Shown: positions 24,620 through 36,216, counted from the first letter of the stretch. The stretch is 64,000 nt of DNA from Lactuca virosa (GCA_928212115.1 CAKMRJ010005412.1:253711074-253775073), one strand, 5' to 3'. A program made the numbers and translations. The notes: generated by a model from the letters alone, not told the origin.

Positions 24620-26613
24620 TGTAACACCTGGTTCTTGGTACGTATTCTTTTATTTAATTCCTTGAGCATTTTGCATTTTTTTGCCTTGGACTCGGCGAGT
24701 TAACGGATCGACTCGCCGAGTAGGAGCGGGGTGAGGCGCAGAGTCTAAGTCATGGACTCGCCGAGTCGGGTCCTGGACTCGGCGAGTAGGCCCTGTTTGG
24801 ACATAAAACTCAAATCCGGGTGTTGCACCCCATTTAGTCACTCTAACTCAGTCTCTCTCTCGTCCCTAACACTCCCAGAGAGCTGTAAAGCGACACCTAG
24901 CCCCCATAGTGTTCTTGTGAATGATTTTGGCCTTGTGAAGGAAGTTTGGAGCTTAGAAGAAGAAGGAGGAGGTTGGAGGGTGCAAGGAAGGGAAGTAGAT
25001 CCGAAATCTACTCTGGGAGAAGCTTCTATTCAGGTAAGAAAGCTCCTACCTTGATCTTTAGTTCAATAGATTCCCTTTTGTCCCTAATATGTGGTTTGCA
25101 AGCCCTAGAAACCCCCCAAACTCCATGTGTTATGCCTTAGGAGCTTAGATTTATGGTTTGGAACCGTTGCATGTCTCAGATTTAGACTGCATGTGAGGAG
25201 GCTCGAAGGGACTCGGCGAGTGCCAAAGTGCACTCGGCGAGTTCCATGAAGATGGCCTTAGACTCGACGAGTTGGATGAACAACTCGGCGAGTCTTATGA
25301 AGATTGCCTGGTACTCGACGAGTTGGATGAACAACTCGGCGAGCCCTATGAAGATTGTCTAGTACTCGGCGAGTTGTTCTTCAAACTCGGCGAGTCATAT
25401 GAACTGTTACTAGGATAAGAAGGGTTTAAGTGAAGAAGGTCCAACCCTTCGTAACTGCACGTGGAATTAGCAATTTAACGTGTGGCAATAGTCCCAGAAA
25501 CCCAAATCCTCAAGATGGATGCTCTGATAAGGATTTGGAGGCGAGCAGGAGGTCTGCTCGTAGGGACTCGGCGAGTCGTTCGTGGACTCGGCGAGTCGGA
25601 TCGCGAGTCAGTCTAACCGTCCCAAGTAGCGAGTTAGGGTGACTCAGTGAGTGGGAAAAGGGACCCGATGAGTAGTACTGGAATGGTGGGAAAGGGACTC
25701 GGCGAGTCTGTGCCAGGACTCGGCGAGTCCAGTCAACTGGAAGTTGACTTTGACCAAGGAGTTGACCTTAGGCCAGGGGTAGGCCAGTCATTTGACCTAA
25801 GGGTATTTATGAGTGGCTAATCTATGTTTATGGATTTGTAGCCGGAGGATTACTGGGGGCAGCAATCAGACGTCTAGCAAGCAGACTTTCAGCAGCTACT
25901 TTTCAAGGTGAGTTTCCTTCCAGTAGGAACGGGTCTAAGGCACCAAGGCCGGCCCGTATAGATGATACGTTAGTATTGGAGTGTGGGCAGAGCCCGTATC
26001 TCATAGTTGAGTTTGGTTATGATATATGCTTGTATGATGGAATTGTTATACTCGTTGTCTGTGTGATACTTGTATGCTATGGTTTAGTGGCTGAGTGTGG
26101 GCGAGGCCCGTATCTCAGAGACAATGGAGTGTGGGCGGGGCCCGTATCTCCCAGACAGTGGAGTGTGGGCGAGGCCCGTATCTCCCAGACAGTGGAGTGT
26201 GGGCGAGGCCCGTACCTTCCAGCTAGCGGAGTGTGGGCGAGGCCCGTATCTCCATGGGTGTGGGCAAGGCCCGTATCCCCTAGCTGTTCATTATATGATT
26301 GTATGGTATGTGGCATTATGGGGGAACTCACTAAGCTTTGTGCTTACAGTTTACAGTTTTGTTTTCAGGTACCTCTTCATCGAAGGGGAAGGAGCTGGCG
26401 CGGTAGCGGCACATCATACACACACATTGTTTTCCGCATCATGAGCTATTCTGGGAATTTGTACTCTGACATTATGGTTGTTTTTGTATGTTGGATTTCA
26501 GACACGAAATATGTTTGTGAAATGATATGATCAGGCGATGTTTATTTACTAATGTTTTTCCAAAGCATTGATTTAAAAATGAAATTTTTGGCCTGTATTT
26601 TTGGGATGTTACA
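24620..26613 (+). mobile_element. Solo LTR of a gypsy family, inside the Athila-like leader
   Basis: It starts TGTAACACC and ends GGGATGTTACA, 1994 bp, flanked by ACAAA at 24615-24619 and 26614-26618, with no internal domain. Four ACTCG-N-CGAGT palindromes lie upstream of a TATA-like ACATAAAA (about 24800) and about 12 more at 25209-25740. A strong donor-like CAG|GTAAGA sits at 25034 and an acceptor-like TTTTCAG|GTACC at 26368. Small ORFs here appear spurious. Solo LTRs arise by recombination between the two LTRs. Confidence 0.93.
26090..26280 (+). repeat. Roughly 34-bp tandem repeats in the solo LTR
   Basis: About six units contain GTGTGGGCGAGGCCCGTATC. They lie inside the proposed LTR intron. 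Confidence 0.88.
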
Positions 26614-26845
26614 ACAAACAAAAAAAAAACGTAAATCTGAACTAAAACAGCTAAGTAAACTAAAAACTAAAGAAAACAAGGAATTACAGGATTCACGTCG
26701 TGAGCCTTTACAAGCTCAAGTCGTGAGTTCTGTAATGCATAAAAAAATGAAACAATGCTGGAAAAAATAACTTTTTGCAGGTTTCACCCCACAAAAAGGA
26801 TCGATTAATCTAAAGCAAATAAATAATAAAATAAACTAAGCTGTT

Positions 26846-26862
26846 CCCCGGCAACGGCGCCA
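26846..26862 (-). other. Primer-binding site of the Athila-like element (tRNA-Asp type)
   Basis: Minus strand TGGCGCCGTTGCCGGGG, 6 nt from the LTR edge at 26869. This is the PBS typical of the Athila/Tat group. Confidence 0.93.
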
Positions 26863-26868
26863 AAAACT

Positions 26869-28671
26869 TGATGTGCACAAAAGTACCCACTAATTTTAAT
26901 ATTTATAACCTAACAAACTTAAACTAACTATGCACCTATAGGCAGTGTACCTAGTCAGATTATAGTATAGCTTGGGTAAGTTGGGTGTCGATCACAGGGA
27001 ACGGTGTTACTAATTAATCTATTTACTACTAAATTAATCTAATTATTAACAAGCAAAAAGGGGTTTTATCTGATTTTGCAAGATCAGACTAACTTAACTC
27101 TAATTCAATCAATAATTAAAAATACTCTTATCTAGTTCGAATCCACTTCGTCCTTATGGCTACCTAACAATTATGGATTATCAAGTTAGTTATTATTGTA
27201 TTAGTAATTTAAGTCTAAATTTACCAATAATTAATTAATTCATGTAAAATTATATGTGGTCACACACAATTAAACACATAACCAATTATGATTATGAATA
27301 TGCTATGTAAGATTATTTAAACACAATTATGGTCATAATCTATGTTGTCTAACACAGCTAAATTAATTACTTTAGTTACTATCTTAGATTGGTCAATCCT
27401 AGCTCTAGCAATTCAATGTTCACTAAATTACCAGGTTATCAAGTTCATGCAGTTAATGGTCACTAAGCTACACAGAACATGAATTTAAGCAACTAAAGAA
27501 ACAATTATAGCATGCTAGGTAATAATAAATCAAACACAAGCAATTCACCAACTAATTAAATCCATATAGAACTAAGTTATCCATAAGTTAGAAGCTTCAT
27601 CTAGCTAGACAAGAGTAGCTAGATTCAGCTGCTCATAATAGCAACTAAACAAACAAAATCTATAATCAAAAACATAATGAAAGTATGCCAAACTATGAAA
27701 CAATTTATGAACTTCTTCTTCCTTGGTGTTGAAAGCCACTTCCAGAACTCCTCTTCCTCTGAAAATCGTGTCTAGGAACCCCTCCAAGCCAGCAAAAGTC
27801 TCCCAAAGTCGTAGGAATCAAGGATATATATAGTTTGAATTTTTGCCTGACTCACCTCGTGAATCTTAAAATTCACCTCGTGAACACGTAATTATCCGTA
27901 TACAACACGGATTCCTGATCCGTGATGTCTATCTTCTAGAAGGCCATGCTCACCTCGTGAGCCTTCTAATTCTCACCTCGTGAGTACGCATTTTTCTGAT
28001 TTCCTTGTCCTTTAAACCTTTAACCTCCAAAGTTCATTTCTTTAACGTTTTTAGTCCCTTTTCTTCAAAATTTCTTCTTTTATGCTGCAAAATATAATTT
28101 AACCTTATAAGTACCATTATTCTATGCAAATAACCAAAATATATATCAAAATGTACTTAAATATTGCCTAAAAATATGTATAAATATGGCAATATCAAAA
28201 TTTGAAAGCCACTTCCAGAACTCCTCTTCCTCTGAAAATCGTGTCTAGGAACCCCTCCAAGCCAGCAAAAGTCTCCCAAAGTCGTAGGAATCAAGGATAT
28301 ATATAGTTTGAATTTTTTCCTGACTCACCTCGTGAATTCTCAAAATTCACCTCGTGAACACGTAATTATCCGTATACAACACGAATTCCTGATCCGTGAT
28401 GTCTATCTTCTAGAAGGCCATACTCACTTTGTGAGCCTTCTAATTCTCACCTCGTGAGTACGCATTTTTCTGATTTCCTTGTCCTTTAAACCTTTAACCT
28501 CCAAAGTTCCTTTCTTTAACATTTTTAGTCCCTTTTCTTCAAAATGTCTTCTTTTTTGCTGCAAAATATAATTTAACCTTATAAGTACCATTATTCTATG
28601 CAAATAACCAAAATATATATCAAAATGTACTTAAATATTGCCTAAAAATATGTATAAATATGGCAATATCA
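26869..28671 (-). repeat. 5' LTR of the Athila-like element with a 470-bp tandem partial copy
   Basis: The complete LTR is 26869-28197 (TGATGTGCAC to AATATCA). A second partial copy, 28201-28671, repeats the segment 27727-28197 and ends at the target duplication. The bases just after the first copy (AAAT) are the same as those just inside the 3' LTR (17793-17796), which hints that the junction came from the internal side of an LTR. Confidence 0.9.
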
Positions 28672-28765
28672 CTCACGGATCTAAAACTAACCTCCTGATC
28701 TGATCCATACTCACGGATCTAAAACTAATCTCCTGATCTGATCCATACTCACGGATCTATAACAA
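28672..28765. repeat. 38-bp tandem repeat array, right part
   Basis: GATCTAAAACTAA units start at 28678 and 28716 (38 bp apart), continuing the array at 16351-16462 after the element insertion. Confidence 0.9.
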
Positions 28766-29650
28766 GTTTATCTCTTTATCCAACTCATCTTTTATTACAT
28801 ACCAACAATCTCATCTACCCATGTTCTACCCAACATATTCGCAGATATTAAATACATATACGGTTTAAATCATTTAAAACCTATATAAAACATCCATTCC
28901 ACACTCATCTCAAATAAACAACAATATATAAACACATAGCACGTATTTCATAGCAAATACTTCATATTTATATGTTAGAAGAAAGTAACTACACACTCAC
29001 TCAAAACATACTTAATACATTGAAACAATACTTGTATTAAAAGCGTGTTTATGAAAGAGACTATACACTCACTTGATAAGACGATTATCGGATAGCACTA
29101 CGGCTCTCTAAGTAGTAATTCTTCGGTGAAATCTAGATATCTTCACACACCGGACTTCTCGCGGGCAGAGCTTCGGCTCGGAAACTCTTTTCTTCTCGGG
29201 ATCTTCGGGCTGTCGGGACTCACTTCGGGTCTCGGGATGCTATCGGGGCTTCGGGAGTGCTTCAAGAGGGCTAGAGAGGGTATCAGGAGTGAGAGAGCAA
29301 AGGAATTAGCAACCAAAAACCGGCTGCCCTTCGATTCTATTTATAGGGCTGATTTTGCGATTTTCACGTCGTGAACCCTTATTTCACGTCATGGGCTTGG
29401 TCAGGCATAGGTCATTGCGTTCGTAATCAGTCCACTTGCTTTGTCAGGCTAAAGAAGTCTCTAGGAGTCAGTTCACGTCATGAACATCGTTTTCACGTCG
29501 TGGTCTCTGACACAACTTTGGGGTTCGCGCCCCGAACTTCAGAAATTCATAACTTTCGCATACGAGCTCCGTTTTCGACGTTCTTTATATCTACAGGTAA
29601 AATCCACTATCTAACTCTATTAAGTTCTTATTTTGTAGATTCTTAATAAA
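28766..29650 (-). repeat. Gypsy-family LTR, partial copy a
   Basis: It is similar to 30360-30560 and 32940-33260 (CATCTACCCATGTT, CCCAACATATT). Minus TATA-like CTATAAATAG is at 29337-29346, with TTCACGTCGTGAA-type palindromes at 29363-29505 upstream of it. Donor-like GTGAGT starts at 29072. The copy is cut on the left by the 38-bp array. The 82- and 91-aa ORFs here have no recognisable domain. Confidence 0.6.
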
Positions 29651-32218
29651 TGTGACATCCCCATTTTCACGGCTAGAAAAGACCGATTTGTTTATGCTTT
29701 GTTTTAAAAATCAGAGTAACATTTTAAATAAAAGAGTTGCAGAATTTGTTCCCAAAATAAAATATGATAAAGATTTATCAAATCATTTCCAAAGAAATGT
29801 ATTTCATTAAAAACCTCGGGATTTTATGTTCGATACAGATCAAAAGCATAAACAGTACAATACAAGCCTTACTACATTTATTCATATCTACAGGCTTATA
29901 ATCTGTAATCCTTCATCCAAACATCATAACTATGCTCGGGCGCCACTACCTGTAATACAAGAAACTGAGTGGGTCAGACTTGGGAGTCTGGTGAGCACAT
30001 AGGGATTTCAACCCACAATAAATAATTTTATTAATTTCAACAACCAACGATAACCCGATTACACATTCCCGTTATCCTCACATTACGTCCCTAAAACACC
30101 TATCATAAGGGACCTATACTAAGGATCACCATCGAGATGGACACTACTAATAAGGGGGTTCCTCATCAATAAATGTCCTAAAGGCAACCATGAGGGGGAT
30201 GGAGTACACCGGTGAATACATCGTTCACAAACACCTACAGGTTGCGAGTCTACTAGCGTTCCACTATACTGTCTAGAAGAGTCTGTGGTAGTCATCTATA
30301 CTCCGCTAGATGACTGGATCACCAACAACATCGAGGTCTCTCATCATTTTATTTCACCACACGCCAGCTATTACATCTACTCATGTTTTACCCAACACAT
30401 TTGTAGATATAAAATACATATACAGTTTAAATCATTTAAAACATGTATAAAATATTTCATCCAGCATTGACAGCAAGTATTCAGACGATATGCACACGTA
30501 GCACGTAATTTATATAAAATACTTCATATTTATGTCTAAGACGAAGGTAAATATGCACTCGCTTGTAAAGGTGGTGTCTCTGCACTCGGACAACACTTCG
30601 TTGTCTTAAAACAATTTCCCTCGACGAAACCTAGTAGCATTACCACTAGGGTTTAGTCTAATATTCACCGAGACTAATTAATAGTCTTGCTATTATTACT
30701 ATTATATAAGTACGAAACAATATTTATCAAGCACTATGTACAGACAGGGGCCAGACATGAAACACCGGAGGGCATGATCATTTCGGCATATAGCACTTCT
30801 GAATCCAGCAACCCAAGCGGCCCTCCAAACCAGACTCCTCGTACCGCGAGTAGTTAAAACGATATTATAACGACACTTATATAACTCATAATAATAGCCT
30901 AAATACTCATTATAAGGTCCTAATAACATTACTATATTGAAACATAAGCTATACTAAAATAGCGTAGGCATAGCTTACTTACAGCGGGTTTTCTTGAAAA
31001 CTGGGCTTCGCTTTGTGCAGCGTTTCCGAGCCGAAAGACTCTTTTTCTCGGGGCTCCAAGAGCCGCAGGGCTTCCTTCGGGTGCTAGGGGGTTTACCTAG
31101 GCTTAGGGGGGTTAGGGATGCTAGAGAGAGAGATAGTTGAGAAATGTGTGAAATAATCGGCAGCCCTCGCACCTATTTATAGGCGCTGATCCTCGGACTA
31201 TGCTGGGTGTAGTCCTCGGCTACGCTGGGCTTAAGCTCGGATAAGAACAACAGGTGGCGCTCTTCGGATGGGGCGACGTGGCATCTTTCGGTTCACAGAA
31301 GACAACAGTATGATGCGCGTTCCGAGCTCGGACGTTGGGCGTATGCGAAGTGTGACATTTCACGATGTGAAGCGAGCACTGTGGTCAGCAAGCATCGGCT
31401 AGGATTCGGCCACGTCATCCGGTTCGCAAATCCGAGTCCCGGCTTCAAAAATTCACAAATCTCGCATACCAGCTCCGTTTTCGACGTTCTTTATATCCAC
31501 GCGTAGGTGGGATCGTACTCTACAACTTCCGTTTAGACTCTGTCGGCTAATTTTGACTTTATTTATAAAGTTATATTTTTAACAGGCCGGGACAGGGTTG
31601 GTCCGTTAAAAATCCATAACTTCTTCTCCCGACGTCCGTTTTCGTCTATCTTTTTACCGTTATGCTGCTATTAACGAGATCTTCGATTCTCGTTTAGGTT
31701 GTGTCGACTAAAAACCGCTCGATCCAATATTCGAACTCCGGACTGTATCCCGCTAAGCCGAAACTTCAAAAAATCATAAATTTCTCATACGAAGTCAGAT
31801 TTGGGCGTTCTTTTTTTTGGACGCTCTCGGTTTAACATATTCTATGACTTTCGTTTAGATTGTTAAGGCTAAAAATCACTCTATCGTAAATTCACTATTT
31901 ACGTTTCCCGGTGTCGTGCCGGTTCCGTCGCAAAACTTCGACGGGTCATAACTTCTTCGTTATAACTCGGATTTCGGTGTTCTTTATATCCCCAGAATCC
32001 TTGTTTCGACCACTACAACTTTATGTAAAGTTATCGGGTTTATCTCACACTTAAATTTTGACGCTTATTCTTATCCTTTATTTATTATATATTTATAAAT
32101 AAGTAATAAGCACATAAATGCACATAATTCACATAATACTCAAATAATTCCTCTTTATTACTTCAAAAAGAGTTACAATAGTTGACCTAGACTGTTACAT
32201 CATCTACTAATGCTTAGC
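29651..32218 (-). repeat. Gypsy-family LTR-like copy b
   Basis: Plus start TGTGACATCCCC is the complement of an LTR end GGGGATGTCACA, like the ends of the other gypsy LTRs here. Minus TATA CTATAAATAG is at 31173-31182, donor-like GTAAGT at 30982 and acceptor-like TTGTATTACAG at 29950. Its 31400-32050 part has four degenerate copies of a roughly 130-bp unit with CGTTTTCGACGTTCTTTATA. No gene is visible. Confidence 0.6.
31400..32050. repeat. Degenerate ~130-bp tandem repeats
   Basis: Four diverged units share the theme TTCAAAAATTCATAA, CTC-CATACGA, TCCGTTTTCG, GTTCTTTATATCC. They start near 31440, 31600, 31760 and 31930, with a fifth copy near 29535. They are not coding. Confidence 0.65.
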
Positions 32219-32988
32219 TGTGACATCCCCAAAATCACGGCCAGAAAAGACTGTTTAATTTATGCTTTTAAAATAATTTTAGAGTAATCCTTTGATTAAA
32301 AGAGTTGCGGAATTTGTTCACAAACGAAATATGATAAAAATAAGATTTACGAAAGCATTTCTTAAAGAAATGTATTTTCATTATATAACAAAACTCGGGA
32401 TGTCATGTTCCGATACATACCAAAAGCATAAACAGTACAATATAGACCTTACAACAGTTATTTACAACAACAGGTCTATAATCCAAAATATCCTGACAAA
32501 TCATCCAACTTATGCTCTGGTGCCACTACCTGTAATACAAAGAACACTGAGTGGGTCAGGCTTGGGATCCTGGTGAGCATATAGGGTTTTCAACCCACAA
32601 TAAATAATTAATTTAATTTCATCAACCGACAATAACCCAATTACACATTCCCGTTATTCTCACTTTACGTCCCTAAACACCTTTCACAAGGGATCTAGTC
32701 TAAGAATATTCATCGGGGTGACAACACATGCTTCGGGGGTTTCCCAACAATATATGTCAAATAAGGCAACCATGTGGTGGATGGAGTGTACAATTGAACA
32801 CTAAGTTCACAAACACCTACAGGTGGCGAGCCTGTTAGCGTTCCACAAGACTGTCTAGAAAAGTCTGTGGCTGTCATCTAAACTCCATTAGATGACTGAA
32901 TCAGAAACAACAACGACGAGATCTCTCATCATTTTTATCATACATCAACTTATTTCATCTACCCATGTTATACCCAACATATTTGTAG

Positions 32989-33043
<55 letters not shown>

Positions 33044-33694
33044 TTTAAATCATTATAAACATGTATAAAAGATTCATTCCACATCATCTCAATTAAACAA
33101 ACAACATATCTACACATAACATGTATTTTCATAGAGAATACTTTGAACCTATGTGATAGAAGAAAGGAATATACACTCACTTCAAATAAACAACAATATA
33201 TAAACACGTATCACGTATTTCATAGCAAATACTTCGTATTTATGTGTTAGAAGAAAGTAACTACGCACTCACATGATAAGACGATGATTGGAAAACACCT
33301 CGTCTATTAAAATAATATTCTTCGCTGAAACCGGGATGTTTTCTCCAAAACAGGGCTTCACGCGGGCAAAGTTTCGGCTCGAAAACTACTTTTCTCGGGA
33401 TCTCCGGGGCTTCGGGACTTGCTTCGGGTATCGAGATTGATACCGGGGATTCAGGGGGTAAAACTTGCAAAGTAGAAGAAAGAAAAGGGGGGAGAAATGA
33501 AAATTTTGAGCAACAAACATGGAGGCCTCGCATCTTATTTATAGGGGATGAACCCCGGGTTACGCCGGGGGTACTCAAAGGTTACGCGGGGCGTAACGCC
33601 TCTTTCATGCGTACGCTGGGCGTACCGGGTGGATTGGATCGTACGTGTCATGGCTTCGGATATTATCCGAATTTATATTTTTATTTATATATTT
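32219..33694 (-). repeat. Gypsy-family LTR-like copy c
   Basis: It starts TGTGACATCCCC like copy b. Acceptor-like TACAG is at 32530, donor-like GTGAGT at 33272 and a minus TATA at 33535-33543. Palindromes such as GTACGC-TGG-GCGTAC and GTTACGCGGGGCGTAAC lie at 33550-33635. A TA microsatellite occupies 32989-33042. The far end is set by the start of the next LTR. Confidence 0.6.
32989..33042. repeat. (TA)n microsatellite
   Basis: An uninterrupted alternating TA tract of about 50 bp within LTR-like copy c. Confidence 0.95.
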
Positions 33695-34033
33695 TGTTGA
33701 GTCCATTTGTGTTGCGTCTTGGGCCATAAGTTTTGTATCCGGATTGGGCCTGTCCATCCGTGATTATCTAGATTAGTTCAGTAGTTATCTAGATTATCTT
33801 ATAGGGTTTTACTATAAATATGCATGCATGTATGCATTATACGAAGTTGATTATCACGCTTATTGTTTGTAACCCTAAACACCTCTACAGTTGAAGTTCT
33901 TTATCGAGCTCATCTGAGGTGTTGAAGTATTAATCATTCGACATATTCAGTGCCATTCTCGTGTTCTTTATTACGTTCTTGTTCATTAAACTTGCATAGA
34001 ATCATACGATCCTATAAGAACTTTGTTCTAACA
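33695..34033 (+). repeat. 5' LTR of element 3
   Basis: It starts TGTTGAGTCC and ends TTCTAACA, 339 bp, followed 2 nt later by a PBS. TATA-like CTATAAATA is at about 33811-33819. No second copy occurs in the window. Confidence 0.85.
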
Positions 34034-34035
34034 AG

Positions 34036-34047
34036 TGGTATCAGAGC
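34036..34047 (+). other. Primer-binding site of element 3 (initiator tRNA-Met)
   Basis: TGGTATCAGAGC, 2 nt after the LTR end. Confidence 0.95.
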
Positions 34048-34437
34048 GGGTTCTTGTAGATCTCAGCGATTATTGCAAGAATCGATATTGTTTTTGGCGA
34101 AATTTTATCTTGAATCTCACCTTGTTCTTCAAGTTTTGTAAGTTTTCTGAAAAGAAAAAGTCTAATATCTCGTTTTATTGCAAAATCTTGTTCAGATCTG
34201 TTATCTTCTACCCATTCTATCATATGATTTGTTCTTGAATCGTGTTCTGGAAGAGAGTTACAAGAAAATTTTGTGTTTGTTTGTATTTTCGTGTTCAGAT
34301 CTACTTTATCTCTCTAAAATCCATCTCATATCTGTTTTCTCTCACTAAAAACCCTTTCAGATCCGTTTTTCTCTCTCTAGAATTCTCATCAGATCTATTT
34401 TCTCTCTCATCAAGTTTTCTTTCTTGTTGAAGATTAA

Positions 34438-35352
34438 ATGGCAGATTATAAGGTGTTAAAAGAAATTAAGAGACTAGGATTAAAAGTTACAGATCCAAAG
34501 TTTTGTCTTAAAGAAGGATATTTGTTTTGGGATGTTCCTGAACAATCTATGTTGAAGAATGCCATTGAGATGTATAATCTCTATGTTGATGAGAAGATTG
34601 GTGATTTTACACAGATCTCTAGTGGTGGATTTAAAAGTAATTGTGTAGAGCAAGATAAAGATTTGTTAAAACAATTTATCATTATCAAAGAATACTTACT
34701 TTTGAAGCAAATACAACAGAAGTCAGAGAAAGAAAGAAAAGAAAAAGAAGATGTTCTTGATGTTCTTGAAGAAGTTCATGATGTTCTTCAAGTTTCTGAA
34801 GAAAAAGCGACTCCATATGTTCTTATTGAAGGGGATTCAAGTGTTTCAAGTTTTTCAGAAGCTTCACAATCCGAATCTAGTTGTTCTGAAGAAGAATCTC
34901 AAAGTAAATCTTCTGAAATCATGAAAGTGAAGGAGTTTTGTTCTATTGGAACAAGTACAGATGATCAGATTCAGAAAGATGAAAAGGTTGTTCAGATCAG
35001 AAATTTGTTTCTGAAGCCTAGAAATCAGAAAAGAAGAAAGAAGAAGAGAAAGAACAAGAGTAAAATGAAGAAAGTTTGGATGCCCAAGGTACAAGTGCCC
35101 AATGCTTGTGAAAAAGTTGAAAAAGGTGAAGTCAATAATGTTCAAAGAAAATTTCATTCAGGTGAATATGTTAAGCGTTGGAGAAAAGAGAAAATAGTGT
35201 TCGGTTGGTTTAATGAATTTTTTGGAAATTTTTGTTTTTCAACTAAGAAGCGGGTATTATTTTCAGAGGATGATAGATTTTCTTCAAATAAGTGGGTATG
35301 CAAGAAACCAACTTCAAAGTTGAACCTTAAATGGGTACCAAAAGTCCCATAA
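34438..35352 (+). CDS. Uncharacterised 304-aa ORF in the Gag position of element 3
   Basis: ATG at 34438 (MADYKVLKEI) is the first ATG of a long frame after a pyrimidine-rich leader. The frame is uninterrupted. About 100 N-terminal residues have no family I recognise. A K/E-rich, coiled-coil-prone stretch follows, then a Ser/Glu-rich acidic region (about 140-165) and a strongly basic run near residues 200-215 (RRKKKRKNKSK). The C-terminus ends in WVPKVP, the same ending as the Gag extensions at 5100 and 53155, which suggests a reduced or captured Gag extension. There is no zinc knuckle. A 19-A tract begins 18 nt after the stop. It is the only long retroelement ORF here without a break. Confidence 0.6.
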   Translation: MADYKVLKEIKRLGLKVTDPKFCLKEGYLFWDVPEQSMLKNAIEMYNLYVDEKIGDFTQISSGGFKSNCVEQDKDLLKQFIIIKEYLLLKQIQQKSEKERKEKEDVLDVLEEVHDVLQVSEEKATPYVLIEGDSSVSSFSEASQSESSCSEEESQSKSSEIMKVKEFCSIGTSTDDQIQKDEKVVQIRNLFLKPRNQKRRKKKRKNKSKMKKVWMPKVQVPNACEKVEKGEVNNVQRKFHSGEYVKRWRKEKIVFGWFNEFFGNFCFSTKKRVLFSEDDRFSSNKWVCKKPTSKLNLKWVPKVP

Positions 35353-35370
35353 AAGTTCTGTCATTTATTT

Positions 35371-35389
35371 AAAAAAAAAAAAAAAAAAA
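35371..35389 (+). repeat. Poly(A) tract after the 304-aa ORF
   Basis: Nineteen A residues follow the stop at 35352 by 18 nt. This could be a copied mRNA tail or a slipped homopolymer. Confidence 0.85.
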
Positions 35390-36216
35390 CGATACATGGA
35401 CAAAAATTGGTGAAATCTGGTGGATTTGGTTCAAAGATATGAAATTTTGTTGAAGGAATCAATTTTTATTGATTTTTTAAGTGTTGGAATTGACAAAAGT
35501 TGAAAAATGTGACAAAGATGGGCTTAAAAGGACATTTTCTGCAGAAAGGGGGTCAAATTCTGACATGTTGCAGTGAACAGTGGATGTAAGCTGTCATATG
35601 TACTTTTAGCAGGGGCTGGTTCGGAACTTTGAAGAAATAAAAGCTTAATTCAAAAGACGAAGTTTTGGGCTGCATTTAACTCTTCACTTATTCTTTAGGG
35701 GTCAATTTTGTAACTATGATGAAATATGATTCACATTCTTTGCAAACTAGTATCGAAGAACGAACGAGAGAATTTTTTTTTTTTGATGTTCGTCTCCTAA
35801 TCGGTGAAGCAGTTCTTAATTCGTTCAATGGAGTACAGAGGCGAAACTCAAAGACACGAACCTTACAACTCATAGAAGCGAACCTCACGAACAAGAACCG
35901 AACTCAAGTTAAGAAGCGAAACTCAGATTAAGAACCGAACCTCACGAATAAGAACCGAACTCAAGTTAAGAAGCGGAACTCAGATTAAGAACTGAACCTC
36001 ACAATTAAAGAACCGAAATCTCGATTAACAACCGAAACCACAAGAACTGAGCCTGAAACTACTGTTCACAGCCGAACGTTCGGTTGATTTCGCTTTCGGT
36101 CGTGTAATCAAGGGAACGAACCTGCAATTGGAATTGAAGCGAACCTGCAATTCGCTTTCGGTTATTGATTAGCTTTTGGTTGATCATCAATTTTAGAAGC
36201 GAACGTAAAGGCTAAA
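35390..36216 (+). other. Non-coding region with GAACC/CCGAAC tandem repeats
   Basis: At about 35878-36010 a unit of about 55 bp (AAGAACCGAACTCAAGTTAA, then AAGCGAAACTCAG) repeats about 2.5 times. A 13-T run lies near 35770. Palindromic CCGAACGTTCGG occurs near 36072. Small ORFs on both strands are repeat shadows. Confidence 0.75.

Larger units (their letters stand above)
16463..28671 (-). mobile_element. Athila-like Ty3/gypsy element, non-autonomous (no RT or integrase)
   Basis: The minus-strand order is 5' LTR (28671/28197 to 26869), tRNA-Asp-type PBS, leader interrupted by a solo LTR, gag-protease (24601-21608), spacer, third ORF (20832-19539), purine-rich tract and 3' LTR (17792-16463). 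The target duplication CTCAC is at 16458-16462 and 28672-28676. Reverse transcriptase, RNase H and integrase are absent: only spacer lies between the protease ORF end (21608) and the third ORF. The LTRs look about 98% alike, so insertion is fairly recent, yet the ORFs carry frameshifts. Confidence 0.92.

Noticed and set aside
24690..24790. ACTCG-N-CGAGT words considered as target-site or terminal inverted repeats of DNA transposons
   Set aside because: They occur many times inside LTRs at fixed positions relative to TATA and do not bound any segment.
25976..26530. 184-aa ORF rich in GVWARPVSP repeats
   Set aside because: It is a translation of the 34-bp tandem repeats of the solo LTR, open on both strands.
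32989..33207. 79-aa ORF with an IY repeat
   Set aside because: It is driven by the TA microsatellite in LTR-like copy c.
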